Source of the DNA: Laguncularia racemosa | Lineage: Eukaryota; Streptophyta; Magnoliopsida; Myrtales; Combretaceae | Direction of reading: 5' to 3' | DNA: 64,000 nt | Assembly (NCBI GenBank): GCA_037954665.1 | Contig: JBBMOL010000244.1 | Coordinates: 372,001-436,000 of the forward strand | Part shown: positions 22,176 to 32,170 of the stretch, piece by piece | Numbering within the stretch: the stretch's first letter is position 1 | Layout of the letters: each line of letters starts with the position of its first letter | Program-made: the position numbers and the translations under genes | Notes under the pieces: model-generated | What the model was told of the DNA's origin: nothing | The model's input: only the letters and a program-made list of their open reading frames with translations | The model's database searches: none

Positions 22176-22565
22176 GGAGACACGGGCTGATGCACTGCTT
22201 GTTACACGGCCGTGTAATGAGCGAAAGGAATTCACAGAAGCATACACGGTCTTTACACACGGCCTGAGGCACGGCTGTGTACTTGATCAAGGTATCCCGC
22301 AGAATCATACACGGCTGGAAGGCATGGCCAGGGACACGGCCGTGTATTCGGTCAGGAACATTCACAGAATCATACACGACTGGGAGGCACGGCTTGGGGC
22401 ACGGCCGTGTAATGCGATCGTCACATGCCCAGAAACATACACGGTCTAGAGGCATGGCCGTGTATGCGACCGTATACTGCGCTTGTCACATGCCCAGAAA
22501 CATACACGGCCTAGAGGCACGGCCGTGTATGCAACAGGTTATGGACGTGTATATCGTTATTTATT
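22176..22565 (+). repeat. Six-unit 65-bp tandem array with ACACGGCCGTGT palindromes
   Basis: CATACACG starts at 22241, 22306, 22371, 22436 and 22501: exactly 65 bp each time. A degenerate first unit begins at 22176. Every unit carries a perfect or near-perfect CACGGCCGTG palindrome (for example ACACGGCCGTGTA at 22205). Units also share TTCACAGAAT or CACATGCCCAGAA linkers. The array fills the U3 part of the LTR. Confidence 0.93.
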
Positions 22566-22713
22566 TCCACGTGTACGCTTAGATTTTCCCCTTTTAGATA
22601 TTTTACGGGGAAGTATTTATACCCTTTTGTCAGACATGTTAGGGACGTTTTTTATTCACAATTTGAAATACACTTCGAGAGAGAATTATCTCCGTTTATC
22701 GGTTGTGCGCAAC

Positions 22714-24460
22714 TGATAGAGTCATTTTATACTCAATCTTTATAGCATAAATTGTGTTAAATTATTATTGATTTTATAGAAATCATAAGGAAATGGTACT
22801 TTAATTCTATCATCGTGATAAATCAGGTTAAATGGAGTCAATGATGCCAATTCAAGTAAATTAGAGAAGCCATCTACAACTTGGTTCAAAGACAAGGATT
22901 TACACCGCCAGAGGGAAATACATGGGCGTGTAATTGAAGTACACGGCCGTGTACTTGGTTTTGAATCAACAGGAAGATACACGGTTGAAGTACACGGCCG
23001 TGTAGCTAACTAGGAACTAGCACGGTTTGAGGTACGGCCAAGGTGCAAACCGTGTCCCTCACTGGACAAGAAGGCAGAAATGTGGACTTTGAACAGAGAG
23101 AGACACGGCTTAGGGCACGGCCGTGGTGGAAGCCGTGGGAGCAACCGTGCTTGGAGCTGTAGTGGAAGCTAGACGTGTTAAGGAGAAGAAAGTGTGGAAC
23201 ATCAACCAAATGAAGGCACGACTTGAAATCTAGCCGTGGGTATAACCGTGGTACACACTGGACACGGATGAAGACTTGTAGATTATGCACAGATGAAGGC
23301 ACGGCTTGAAATCTGCCGTGTGTGTAACCGTGGTACACATTGGGCGCGGATGAAGACTTGAACAATATGCACAGAGGATGGCACGGCTTGACCCACGGCC
23401 GTGTGGTGGGGCGTGCCAGGCAGACGAATCTTCACTTCTCGAAATCTACTTGGAAAAGGAAAGATATTTTCGTATCTTGCTAGCAAAAGATCACATGCTA
23501 TCCCCTAACAATATAAATAGAACCAACCCTAGAGGGTTAGGACAACTTTTAAACTTTTAATCTTTGGGAATTTGGAATCACCTTGGAGACAAGAAGGAAA
23601 CGAGGAGGCAGAGCAGGCAACCGGGTTCATTATGTTTTTATTTTTATTTTTCGTTTTATTGATGAACATGAGTAGCTAAGCTACTTTTATAGCCAAAGGG
23701 TCATAGATGTTTAATTCTCCACGAATTGTGAGGTCTAATTGACTTGTATTTAGTCTATTCTTTGCTTTCGAGTATTCATATATCTTCTGATCGTTTTGTC
23801 ATTATTATCTTTGTTGATTGGTATGAATAGAGCTCTTCTACTCAATTAGCAAGTTAATATATTGTCAACTAGCACGTCAAATCCGTAATTGTTTGATTGT
23901 TCTAGTCTTAGTGACGCAATAACATGTTTGGTTATAAAAGAGATGATCGAATTCATGTTATGGAGGTGTATGATCATGTTTAAATAGGTTATCTTATAAT
24001 CTACTGGCATGAATTGGTGGTCTCTCTAGATTTTAATGCTATTGATAGATTAAATCCTAAGCGCTTGTTTAGGGTTGTTTAAGCAATAAGAGAAATAATT
24101 CAAAGCGCTTGTCTGAGGTTATCGAGGAAGTAAGGAGAGATAGGTTGTTAGAGCTTGTTAATAACCATAACCAGTTTATCTAGGAACAAGAATAGAGAAC
24201 ATTTGCATCGATGATCAATTCCTTGAATTAAACTATCTTGATTCCTTTGGCTAGGCTTTTATTAATATCTGATTTTCTTACCTTGTTTTACTTTATTTTG
24301 ATTCACAAACAAAACCCCCCATTTTTCTTTTCCCTTTTATTCTCCTTGAATAGAAATAAGTTTAACCAATCTCTGTGGATTCGACCCTACTCACCACTAT
24401 ATGCAAATCATATAATTGTCTAGGAGTAGGTTTTATTTTTGTTGGATTCGACACCCATCA
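22714..24460 (+). mobile_element. Solo LTR (1747 bp) nested in the chromovirus 5' LTR
   Basis: TGATAGAGTC at the start, GACACCCATCA at the end, flanked by GCAAC (22709-22713) and GCAAT (24461-24465), a 5-bp target duplication with one later change. It contains ACACGGCCGTGTA at 22941 and 22992 and more CACGG/CCGTG half-sites to 23405, then TATAAATAG near 23511. The closing CTGTGGATTCGACCCTACTC wording and overall layout resemble Athila/Tat-type LTRs. With only one LTR and no interior it is best read as a solo LTR left by recombination. Confidence 0.88.
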
Positions 24461-24553
24461 GCAATCAGAGTTTGCATCAAAGAGCTATTCTTTGTTGTTG
24501 TGAAACCAATCCATATCGGATTCATTTCGTTACGCTTTCCGCACTGCGTCAGT

Positions 24554-24570
24554 TGGTATCAGAGCAAAGC
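24554..24570 (+). other. Primer binding site, tRNA-iMet type
   Basis: TGGTATCAGAGCAAAGC, two bases after the LTR end; the first 12 bases match the initiator-Met primer site used by most chromoviruses. Confidence 0.9.
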
Positions 24571-24578
24571 TATTTCCT

Positions 24579-25850
24579 GTGGAGATGTCAACTCATCAAG
24601 GCTATGATAGCGGTCGTGTTCTTGACGGTGTTCAAGATGCGAGGTTACAAGGGAACCATCAGTGGGTTCCAAGGGCGGACTTCGACGCAATGCATCAGAA
24701 GGTCGGGCATATGGAACGGCGCCTTGATGAACTGATCGAGCGTTTCGATGCCTTAGTGGTAGACCCCAATAGGGCCGGAGGCGTTGGTAGGAATCCACCA
24801 CGTGCAGTGGAGGAAATTGGGGGACGCGTCATCCGACCTGTCATTGAGAACAGGTGGGAACATGTAGAGGATGAGGAATCCAGCGAAGAGAGTGATGATA
24901 CGTATGGGAGTAGACCACAGCGAGGACGCGGTGGTAGAAGTGGTGGTTATCGGATGACTCATCATGGGAACCATCATAGAGACGGCAATTATAGGAGAAA
25001 TCGTAGAGGCTATGATCAAGGGGACGGCGGAGACTACCGCTTAAAGGTTGACATTCCATGGTTCGATGGTAGCCTTAATATCGAAGGCTTCCTCGATTGG
25101 ATTGCGAAAGTAGACCGGTTCTTTGACTATATGGAAATTCCCGAGGACCGTCAAGTAAGGTTAGTGGTATGTAGGTTGAAGAGTGGTGCCTCGGCATGGT
25201 GGGAGAGGCTACAGAGTAGGAGGCAAAGGGAAGGAAAACACTCGGTGAGATCATGGTATCGCATGAAGCAGTTGCTGCAACATGATTTCCTCCCGCCGGA
25301 CTATGAGCAGATATTGTTCCAACAATATCAGCGGTGCCGCCAGGGACAACATTCCGTGCATGAGTATACGGCGGAGTTCATGAGGTTAGCTGAGCGGGAT
25401 TATTTGAGGGAGAGCGAAGGCCAGCAAGTTGCAAGGTATGTGGAAGGACTGAAGCTCTAAATTAAAGACAAAATTGGGGTTACGATGGTGAGGACTCTAG
25501 TAGAGGCAAAGAATTTAGCTCTCCGAGCGGAATTAGTGTTGCAGGAACAGGGGAGTAGATATGGAGGAGGAATGAAGGGTTATGTAGGTGAAGCTGTGGG
25601 TAGTGGTAATAGGTCGAGGTTTGAGAAAGGTAAAACTACGCCATACAAACCTACTGAGGACATCACCAGGAGGGAAGAGAAGAGTGAAGGGAAGAAGCTG
25701 ATGGAGCAGAAGGGAGCCCAAAAGCAAAATAACCCCTATGCCAAGCCTATCTTGGGAAAATGTTTCCGATGCAATCAACCGGGTCATCGGTCAAACGAGT
25801 GTCCTGCGAGGAGAAGCGTAAACATCCTTGATAGGGAAGACGATGAGGAG
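24579..25850 (+). pseudogene. Chromovirus gag with CCHC zinc knuckle
   Basis: ATG at 24579 lies nine bases after the primer site. The N-terminus is charged, with Arg/Gly-rich RPQRGRGGRSGG near residues 113-124. The gag core follows: DIPWFDGSLNIEGFLDWIAK, CRLKSGASAWWERL, YEQILFQQYQRCRQG, AEFMRLAERDYL. TAA at 25458-25460 interrupts GLKL-IKDKIG and fits CAA to TAA. The frame then continues to the knuckle CFRCNQPGHRSNEC (residues 93-106 of the second part), which would bind element RNA. Apart from this stop the gag is well preserved. It would form virus-like particles in the cytoplasm. Confidence 0.93.
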
Positions 25851-26317
25851 GTTTGCTGTGAGCCTGATGGAGAGAGAGAGTATTATGAGGAAGAAGAAGA
25901 AACAGCAGAACCAACTTATGTGATTCGGCGCATGATGCTAACCCCAAAGCAAGAAGAAGTCATGCAGCGACACCAGTTGTTTCGCACATGGTATACCATC
26001 TTGGGGAAGTTGTTTGAGCTAATAGTAGACAACAGTAGTTGCGAAAACATCATTGGAAGGGAGGTGGTGAAACAGCTGCAATTGCCTATCGAAAAGCACC
26101 CGAATCCGTACACCATTGGTTAGATTAAAGCGGCCGAAAAGATTGAGGTCAAGGAAAGATGCAGGGTACCTTTCTCAATAGGGAAGTACCGCGATGAAGC
26201 ATTTTGTGATATTGTAGACATGGATGCTTGCCATCTATTGTTCGGAAGGCCTTGGCAATTTGATGTGGATGCGCAACATGCGGGTAAGGAGAATGTCTAT
26301 AAATTGGAGAAGGAGGT
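25851..26317 (+). pseudogene. Chromovirus aspartic protease with altered active site
   Basis: Continues in the gag frame. The retropepsin site region reads LIVDNSSCENIIGREVV; the catalytic loop is expected as D-S-G (or D-T-G) but is D-N-S here (26028-26036). AAC and AGT are each one G-to-A change from AGC and GGT, so both changes fit the same mutation type. The decayed relative at 42888 still has DSG. The flap and second signature (DACHLLFGRPWQFDVD) are present. TAG at 26121-26123 fits TGG (Trp), and a 1-base frame change occurs in the purine-rich run at about 26300-26316. The protease is probably inactive. Confidence 0.85.
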
Positions 26318-28027
26318 GTGAGGTACACCTTGTTACCATTGAAAAGGGAAGGACGCGCGAAGGGAAAGACGGTTAAGAGTCTTTCATTCCTAACCGTCAC
26401 TCAATTAGAGAAGGAAGTGATGAAAGACTTGAGGGAGTCACGGGTGGTACATGCCCTCATAGTAAAGGGTGTAGCAGAAGGAGAGGAGGAGATTGTTAGG
26501 GAAGTACCCGAGGCAGTAAAGAGTTTACTGGAGGAATTTAAGGAGGTGGTTCCGGACGATCTACCTGAAGGTCTAATGCCACTGAGAGACATCCAACACC
26601 AGATAGACCTGGTGCCCGAAGCAAGTCTCCCAAACCTCCCGCATTATAGGATGAGTCCCAAGGAGGTCGAGATTCTACAAGAAAAGGTCCAAGAGCTTTT
26701 AGACAAAAGGTTTATTCGGGACAGCTTGAGTCTGTGTGCCATTCCAGCCTTGTTAACCCCCAAGAAAGATGGAAGCTGGAGGATGTGTGTTGATAGCCGA
26801 GCTATCAATAAGATTACCATAGGGTATAAATTCCCTATCCTGTGCATCGAGGATATGTTGGATCGGTTGAGTGGTGCTACTATCTTCTCCAAAATAGATT
26901 TGCGGAGTGGGTACCACCAAATTCGTATCCGCCCTGGAGACAAATGGAAGACGGCATTCAAGACCAAGGAGGGGCCGTATGAGTGGCTAGTGATGCCATT
27001 TGGTCTTAGTAACGCGCCGAGCACCTTCATGAGAGTAATGAACCACGCATTAAAACCCTTTAATGGCCGTTTCATTGTTGTGTACTTCGATGATATTTTA
27101 GTATTCAGTAAGTCTGAAGAAGAACATTTTGAGCATTTGAAATGCGTATTATCTGTACTAAAAGAGCACAAACTATTCGCTAATCTTAAGAAGTGCACAT
27201 TCATGTCAAGGCGACTATTGTTCCTTGGGTTTGTAGTCAGCAATGAAGGGGTAATGGTGGATGACGACAAGGTGAAGGCGATTAGGGAATGGCCTGTTCC
27301 GAGAACTGTTACTGAGTTGAGAAGCTTTCTCGGCCTAGCTAGTTTCTATAGAAGATTCATCAAACACTTTAGTACGGTCGCTGCCCCCTTGACTGAGTGT
27401 TTGAAGAAGGGTAAGTTCCAATGGGGGAAAGAAGCTGAAACGAGTTTCATGAACTTAAAGCAACGATTGTGTGGCGCTCCTGTATTAGCGCTACCCGATT
27501 TTGAGAAGTTATTCAAGGTGGATTGCGACGCTAGTAGGGTTGGAGTTGGTGCAGTCCTGTCACAAGAAAGAAGACCAATCGCCTTTTATAGTGAGAAATT
27601 GTGCGAAGCAAGGAGGACTTGGTCTACATATGACAAGGAATTCTACGCCGTGGTGAGAGCCTTTAAAGTATGGGAGCACTATTTGATTGGGAAGGAGTTC
27701 ATTTTGTACTCAGACTGCTGGGCTCTTAAGCACTTGAGTGGTCAAACCCGGATTAGTAAGGATATGTACGCCAGGTGGATTGAGTTCTTGCAAAGGTTTC
27801 CTTTCAGACTAATGCACAAGTCGGGTGTGCAAAACAAGGTCACGGATGCCCTAAGTAGAAGAGCAGATGTCCTACTTACTTTAAGCACGGACATTGTCGG
27901 TTTTGAGAAGTTAAAGGAACTATACGAAGATGATAGCGACTTTAAGGACACTTGGACTAAATGTGCTAACAGAGAACCTTGTGACGATTATCATATCCAT
28001 GAGGGGTACTTGATGAAAGGAAATTAG
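26318..28027 (+). pseudogene. Chromovirus reverse transcriptase and RNase H
   Basis: 569 open residues. RT: WRMCVDSRAINKITIGYKFP, KIDLRSGYHQIRI, FKTKEGPYEWLVMPFGLSNA, and the catalytic YFDD at 27083-27094. RNase H: FKVDCDASRVGVGAVLSQE, WSTYDKEFYAVVRA, and LYSDCWALKHL in place of the more usual SDH motif; the acidic residues are readable. It would make element cDNA. It ends in TAG 28025-28027, inside GN-LCIPESS, which fits CAG (Gln). The domain is otherwise intact, so this part was probably functional until recently. Confidence 0.94.
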
Positions 28028-29194
28028 CTGTGCATTCCCGAATCATCCTTATGGGAAAAGCTTATCCGAGATCTGCACGGTGGTGGATTGGCAGGACACA
28101 TGGGCAAAGATAAGACCCTAACCGCAGTTACTAAAAGATACTTTTGGCCTCGGTTAAGGAGGGATGTGTACCAAATTGTGGAAAGGTGCTACATTTGCCA
28201 GGTGTCGAAGGGGCAATCCCAAAACACTGGCCTATATACTCCTCTTCTCGTGCCAGAAAACATTTGGGAGGACTTGTCGATGGACTTTATACTTGGTTTG
28301 CCTCGTACCCAACGAGGTGCTGACTCTGTGTTTGTTGTAGTTGACAGGTTTTCTAAGATAGCTCATTTTATTCCTTGCAGGAAGACCGCCGATGCACGGG
28401 CTATTACGCGGCTGTTCTTCAAGGAAGTGGTGCGGTTGCATGGGGTCCCAAAGTCCATTACTTCCGATAGAGATAGCAAATTCCTTAGTCACTTTTGGAA
28501 GACTCTCTGGTATATGTTTGACTCGTCTCTGAATTACAGCAACACCGCTCATCCCCAAACCGACGGCCAAACAGAGGTAACTAATAGGACCCTCGGAAAC
28601 CTCATCAGAAGTATCTGCCATGAGAAGCCAGGACAGTGGGATCAGGAATTGGCTCAGGCTGAATTCGCTTACAATAGTTCCGTCCACCGAACTATTGGGA
28701 GGTCACCGTTCTCAGTGGTATATACCAAAATGCCACAATATGCGCTGGACTTGATCAAATTACCCAAGGACATGGTGGGTGATTTGGCTGCTAAACATAT
28801 GGCGGGACAATACCAAACCACTGCTGAGGAAGTTAGACGAAAGATAGAAGAAGCTAATACCCGATACAAAGGGGCTGCAGATAAGCATAAACGGAAGAAA
28901 CTCTTTGCCGTGGGTGATTAGGTAATGGTCTACCTCCGAAGAGAGCGTTTCCCTGTAGGTAGATATGGGAAACTTCAACCCAAAAAGTACGGACCTTATG
29001 AAGTTGTGCATAAGAAAAACGACAACGCATACGTCGTACAACTTCCGGAAGATATGAATATTTCTTGTACTTTTAATGTTGCGGATTTATCACTCTTTCA
29101 CCCCGACGACACGCCGTTATATCCTGACGAGAACTCGGGGTCGAGTTCTCCATTGGTGGGAGAGAATGATGGAGATACAGGAGACACGGGCTGA
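28028..29194 (+). pseudogene. Chromovirus integrase, reading into the 3' LTR
   Basis: Same frame as RT after the TAG at 28025. The zinc-binding part is shown by HGGGLAGHMGKDKT and CYICQVSK. Core residues: D in LSMDFILGL, D in TSDRDSKFL, E in GQTEVTNRT. TAG at 28919-28921 (fits TGG, Trp, of a GDWVMVYL-type segment) separates core from the C-terminal GPYEVVHKKNDNAYVV module and FNVADLSLF. The reading frame ends at 29192-29194, 28 bases inside the 3' LTR that starts at 29167. No chromodomain is visible. In CRM elements the integrase C-terminus also reaches into the LTR, which supports that placement. Confidence 0.92.
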
Positions 29195-29802
29195 TGCACT
29201 GCTTGTTACACGGCCGTGTAATGAGCGAAAGGAATTCACAGAAGCATACACGGTCTCTACACACGGCCTGAGGCATGGCCGTGTACTCGATCAAGGTATC
29301 CCGCAAAATCATACACGGCTGGAAGGCACGGCCAGGGACACGGCCGTGTATTCGGTCAGGAACATTCACAGAATCATACACGGCTGGGAGGCATGGCTTA
29401 GGACACGGCCGTGTAATGCGATCGTCACATGCCCAGAAACATACACGGTCTAGAGGCATGGCCGTGTATGCGACCGTGTACTGCGCTTGTCACATGCCCA
29501 GAACATACACGGCCTAGAGGCACAGCTGTGTATGTGACAGGTTATGGACGTGTATATCGTTATTTATTTCCACGTGTACGCTTAGATTTTCCCCTTTTAG
29601 ATATTTTACGGGGAAATATTTATACCATTTTGTCAGACATGTTAGGGACGTTTTTTATTCACAATTTGAAATACACTTCGAGAGAGAATTATCTCCGTTT
29701 ATCGGTTGTGCGCAACCAGAGTTTGCATCAAAGAGCTATTCTTTGTTGTTGTGAAACCAATCCATATCGGATTCGTTTCGTTACGCTTTCCGCGCTGCGT
29801 CA
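29167..29802 (+). repeat. 3' LTR of the chromovirus (636 bp)
   Basis: Starts TGATGGAG after a purine-rich GGTGGGAGAGAA and ends GCGTCA before GTTTG. It encodes the last 9 residues of the integrase frame, then the 65-bp array, then a U5-like end identical in style to the 5' LTR. Confidence 0.95.
29180..29568 (+). repeat. 65-bp palindromic tandem array, 3' LTR copy
   Basis: CATACACG at 29245, 29310, 29375, 29440 and 29504 (65, 65, 65, then 64 because one A is lost). Palindromes are those of the 5' array, with changes between copies almost only C/T or G/A. Confidence 0.93.
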
Positions 29803-29807
29803 GTTTG
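29803..29807. repeat. Target-site duplication GTTTG, right copy
   Basis: Exact match to 22158-22162. Confidence 0.95.
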
Positions 29808-31429
29808 TTTTATGCATAGATCTCTCATATTGATATGAAATCTTGATAATTTGTAGTGTGATTGGATCATTTTTCTTTTTGCTTAATTATTGATTACAGG
29901 TTTGAATTTCGATATGGTTATTTCATTTGATTTGATTACCCTTAAGCTATCTGATCGCTTTGTATAAGGTTCCAAGTAACATTGTAGTGTTGATTCTATT
30001 TTATATTTAAAAGAAAGTTTTAATCTTCACATGAGGATAGTAACGACATCAATCTAGGTTCTACTACTTAGAGTTATATGTAATTTGAGAAGATATGGTT
30101 TCAAAACAAGTCACTTATTAAGTCTTGAAGATTTTTTTGCTATTGTTGTTGCTTTCTTTTTCTTTTTCTTTTTCTTTTTTATAAATTCTAAGATGAGAAG
30201 GATATAAAGTTGTTGACATCACATCTCATGCAAGGGTTGGTAATCATGCAGATCTTGTCACAAGAGATAGTCTATTATGAGATTCTCATAATCGTTTTAG
30301 TTGGCTTTGTTCTTAGGAACTGGTACCCATTTTTTCTTTTTAAATATTAAAGGGCAACATTTGATATAACCACATACTATTACATGATACCAGTACGTGC
30401 ATGAAAGTAATAATAATAATAAAAAAAAAATTGACATTGGTCATATATGAACCATCTTCGCAAATCTTAAGGATCAAACTTGCAAACTTCGACTTTAAGA
30501 AATTTAGAAACATAAGTCTTTTCTTCAAGTATTGAATCTTGAGTTCTTCATTTATAAGACAAAAACAAAATCGTAAAGGTAATAAGACACCATTTTGAAC
30601 AAAAAAAAAAAAACCCTCTTCGTGTCTCTCCTTAAATAATTGATACTTTAGTAATTAAGGATAAGTCTATTCTTCTTAATTATTTTGATCTCTTTGTATT
30701 ATTAGTTTCCAACTCAATTTGGTACTATTCACTTAAGTTTCATGTTTGCTTATGTTTCAATTCTTATAGGTCTCTAGTCCTATCTTATCCTTATTATTAC
30801 CTCACTAATAATTTTACACAACAAAGCAACTGATAAAGGGTAATAATGGGTAAGAGCTGTGTGGATTTTTATTGTTTTTTGGCAAAAAGAAAAGTGCTCA
30901 CTCCAAGTACTCTATGTAGCTGCTTTTCTTGAATTATCCCAATAGTTCAAGTAAATTGTTAAACATCATTATCATAATACTGTCTATCTCTTGGCTATTT
31001 TTTTCTTTTCTACTTTTTTATAAAATATAATTCTATATATGTATTAGTCATATCTTTACATATAGTGTAATAGGAGGTACAAGTGCATGGGATTTTGCTC
31101 GTCCACCAATTACATTGGACAATGATGACACTAAAACCAATGATAAGGACAACTGATGAAATAGATAGGTTTTAAACAAGTTAATGTAATGTTTAACATT
31201 AAATGCAACAAAGTTTAAACTTTTTTACCTAATTTAGGACAAGGTTTTTGTATTTGCATTAAGGATATTAAATTAGTTACAAACTTAAAAACATGATTGT
31301 ATGATGAGTTGGTGTGCAAATGTCATTATAGTTTTTTATTATTTTGTTATTGTATTTAATCGTGTGCAAATGAAATATTAAGTATAAATTGGCAAATATT
31401 TAGTGCTTTGAAAGAAGTGCACATACTTT
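29808..31429. other. Flanking intergenic or intronic sequence
   Basis: AT-rich, with T- and A-runs (about 30160-30180, 30421-30430, 30602-30613). No protein-like ORF. TTGATTACAG|GTTTGAATTTC near 29890-29900 resembles an intron end, but no exon can be named. Confidence 0.4.
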
Positions 31430-32170
31430 TGTAACTTCAAGATGTTATTATAAAAAACATCTTTTATGCCATTATAATTATTACTTTTCATTAATGATTA
31501 ATTGTCATAAATTTAACTAAATAAATACATTTAAATGTTGCTAAAGAACTCCTTTTGTAATTGTTAAATTTTGCTAATATCATTATTTGTTGACATTTTA
31601 AGAGGTGAGGAACATGAATAATTGTAAATTTGCGATGTTTAAGCTCTAACCATATGTTCATTATAGTAACACTGGTTAAACATCGCAAATATTGTCGTTT
31701 TTAGATATTTTAACAAGAAAGAAACATATAAAATTCTAAATTTGTTATGTTTAAATGTCACTTATATATTTAATTCAGTGATGTTTAAACATTGTGAATT
31801 TATTCAAATGATAGCGTTTAGATGTCGCTAATGTATTTTATTTGTAACATTTAAATGTCACTAATATTATGCTTTTACAGCATCCATAGAGAATGTTAAT
31901 AAGCATAATTACAATTTTGTGTGACACTTAAATTTTAAAAATAAGTTTTTTTTAGCAATGTTTAAATGTCTTGCAATATAAAATACTTGGCCACATTTTT
32001 GCCTTTTTGTGATATTTATTTTTTAAATGTTGCATACCTATTCTATAACGCAACTTTTGTGACACATACTAGCCATGTTTATTAAACATAATTAAATGTT
32101 TTTTGCTATGGTGATTTGAATTTTAATGACATTTATTAAAAGTCACCCAAGCTTTAATTTGTTTTAGTTA
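31430..32170. repeat. Short inverted-repeat cluster, CACTA-like subterminal motifs
   Basis: Many copies in both orientations of a motif of the type ACATTTAAATGTCGCTAA (for example near 31530, 31740, 31790, 31850, 31960, 32030). Dense, palindromic subterminal motifs of this kind are typical of En/Spm (CACTA) elements. I could not fix CACTA ends or a 3-bp target duplication, so the class is a guess. Confidence 0.35.

Larger units (their letters stand above)
22163..24551 (+). repeat. 5' LTR of the chromovirus, interrupted by a solo LTR
   Basis: TGATGGAGATACAGG at the start and CTGCGTCA at the end, as in the 3' LTR. The segment 22714-24465 is absent from the 3' LTR, where GCGCAACCAGAGTTTGC reads straight across, which defines the nested insertion precisely. 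Confidence 0.95.
22163..29802 (+). mobile_element. Chromovirus Ty3/gypsy retrotransposon (CRM/Reina-like pol), full length with nested solo LTR
   Basis: Complete boundaries: GTTTG target duplication, 5' LTR 22163-24551 (637 bp without the nested insert), initiator-Met primer site, gag with CCHC knuckle, protease, RT-RNase H, integrase, and 3' LTR 29167-29802 (636 bp). Gag and pol lie in one frame up to about 26310, then shift once. Four stops break the frame, each one transition away from Gln or Trp. The LTRs differ at about 20 of 637 sites by eye, almost all transitions. Integrase wording (CQVSKGQSQNTGLYTPL, FILGLPRTQRGADSVFVVVD) is of the CRM/Reina type; no chromodomain is seen. A decayed relative is at 40980-46770. 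Confidence 0.95.

Noticed and set aside
22176..22565. CRISPR array
   Set aside because: Regular repeats, but spacers are also repeated, the period is far too uniform in content, and the setting is a plant LTR.
22132..22582. Open reading frames on both strands across the LTR palindromic array (also 29073-29517)
   Set aside because: They arise from the 65 bp repeats, whose period is not a multiple of three and whose palindromes open frames on both strands; no protein family is recognisable.
24553..25059. Minus-strand ORFs over the chromovirus gag
   Set aside because: Shadows of the real plus-strand gag, which carries recognised domains.
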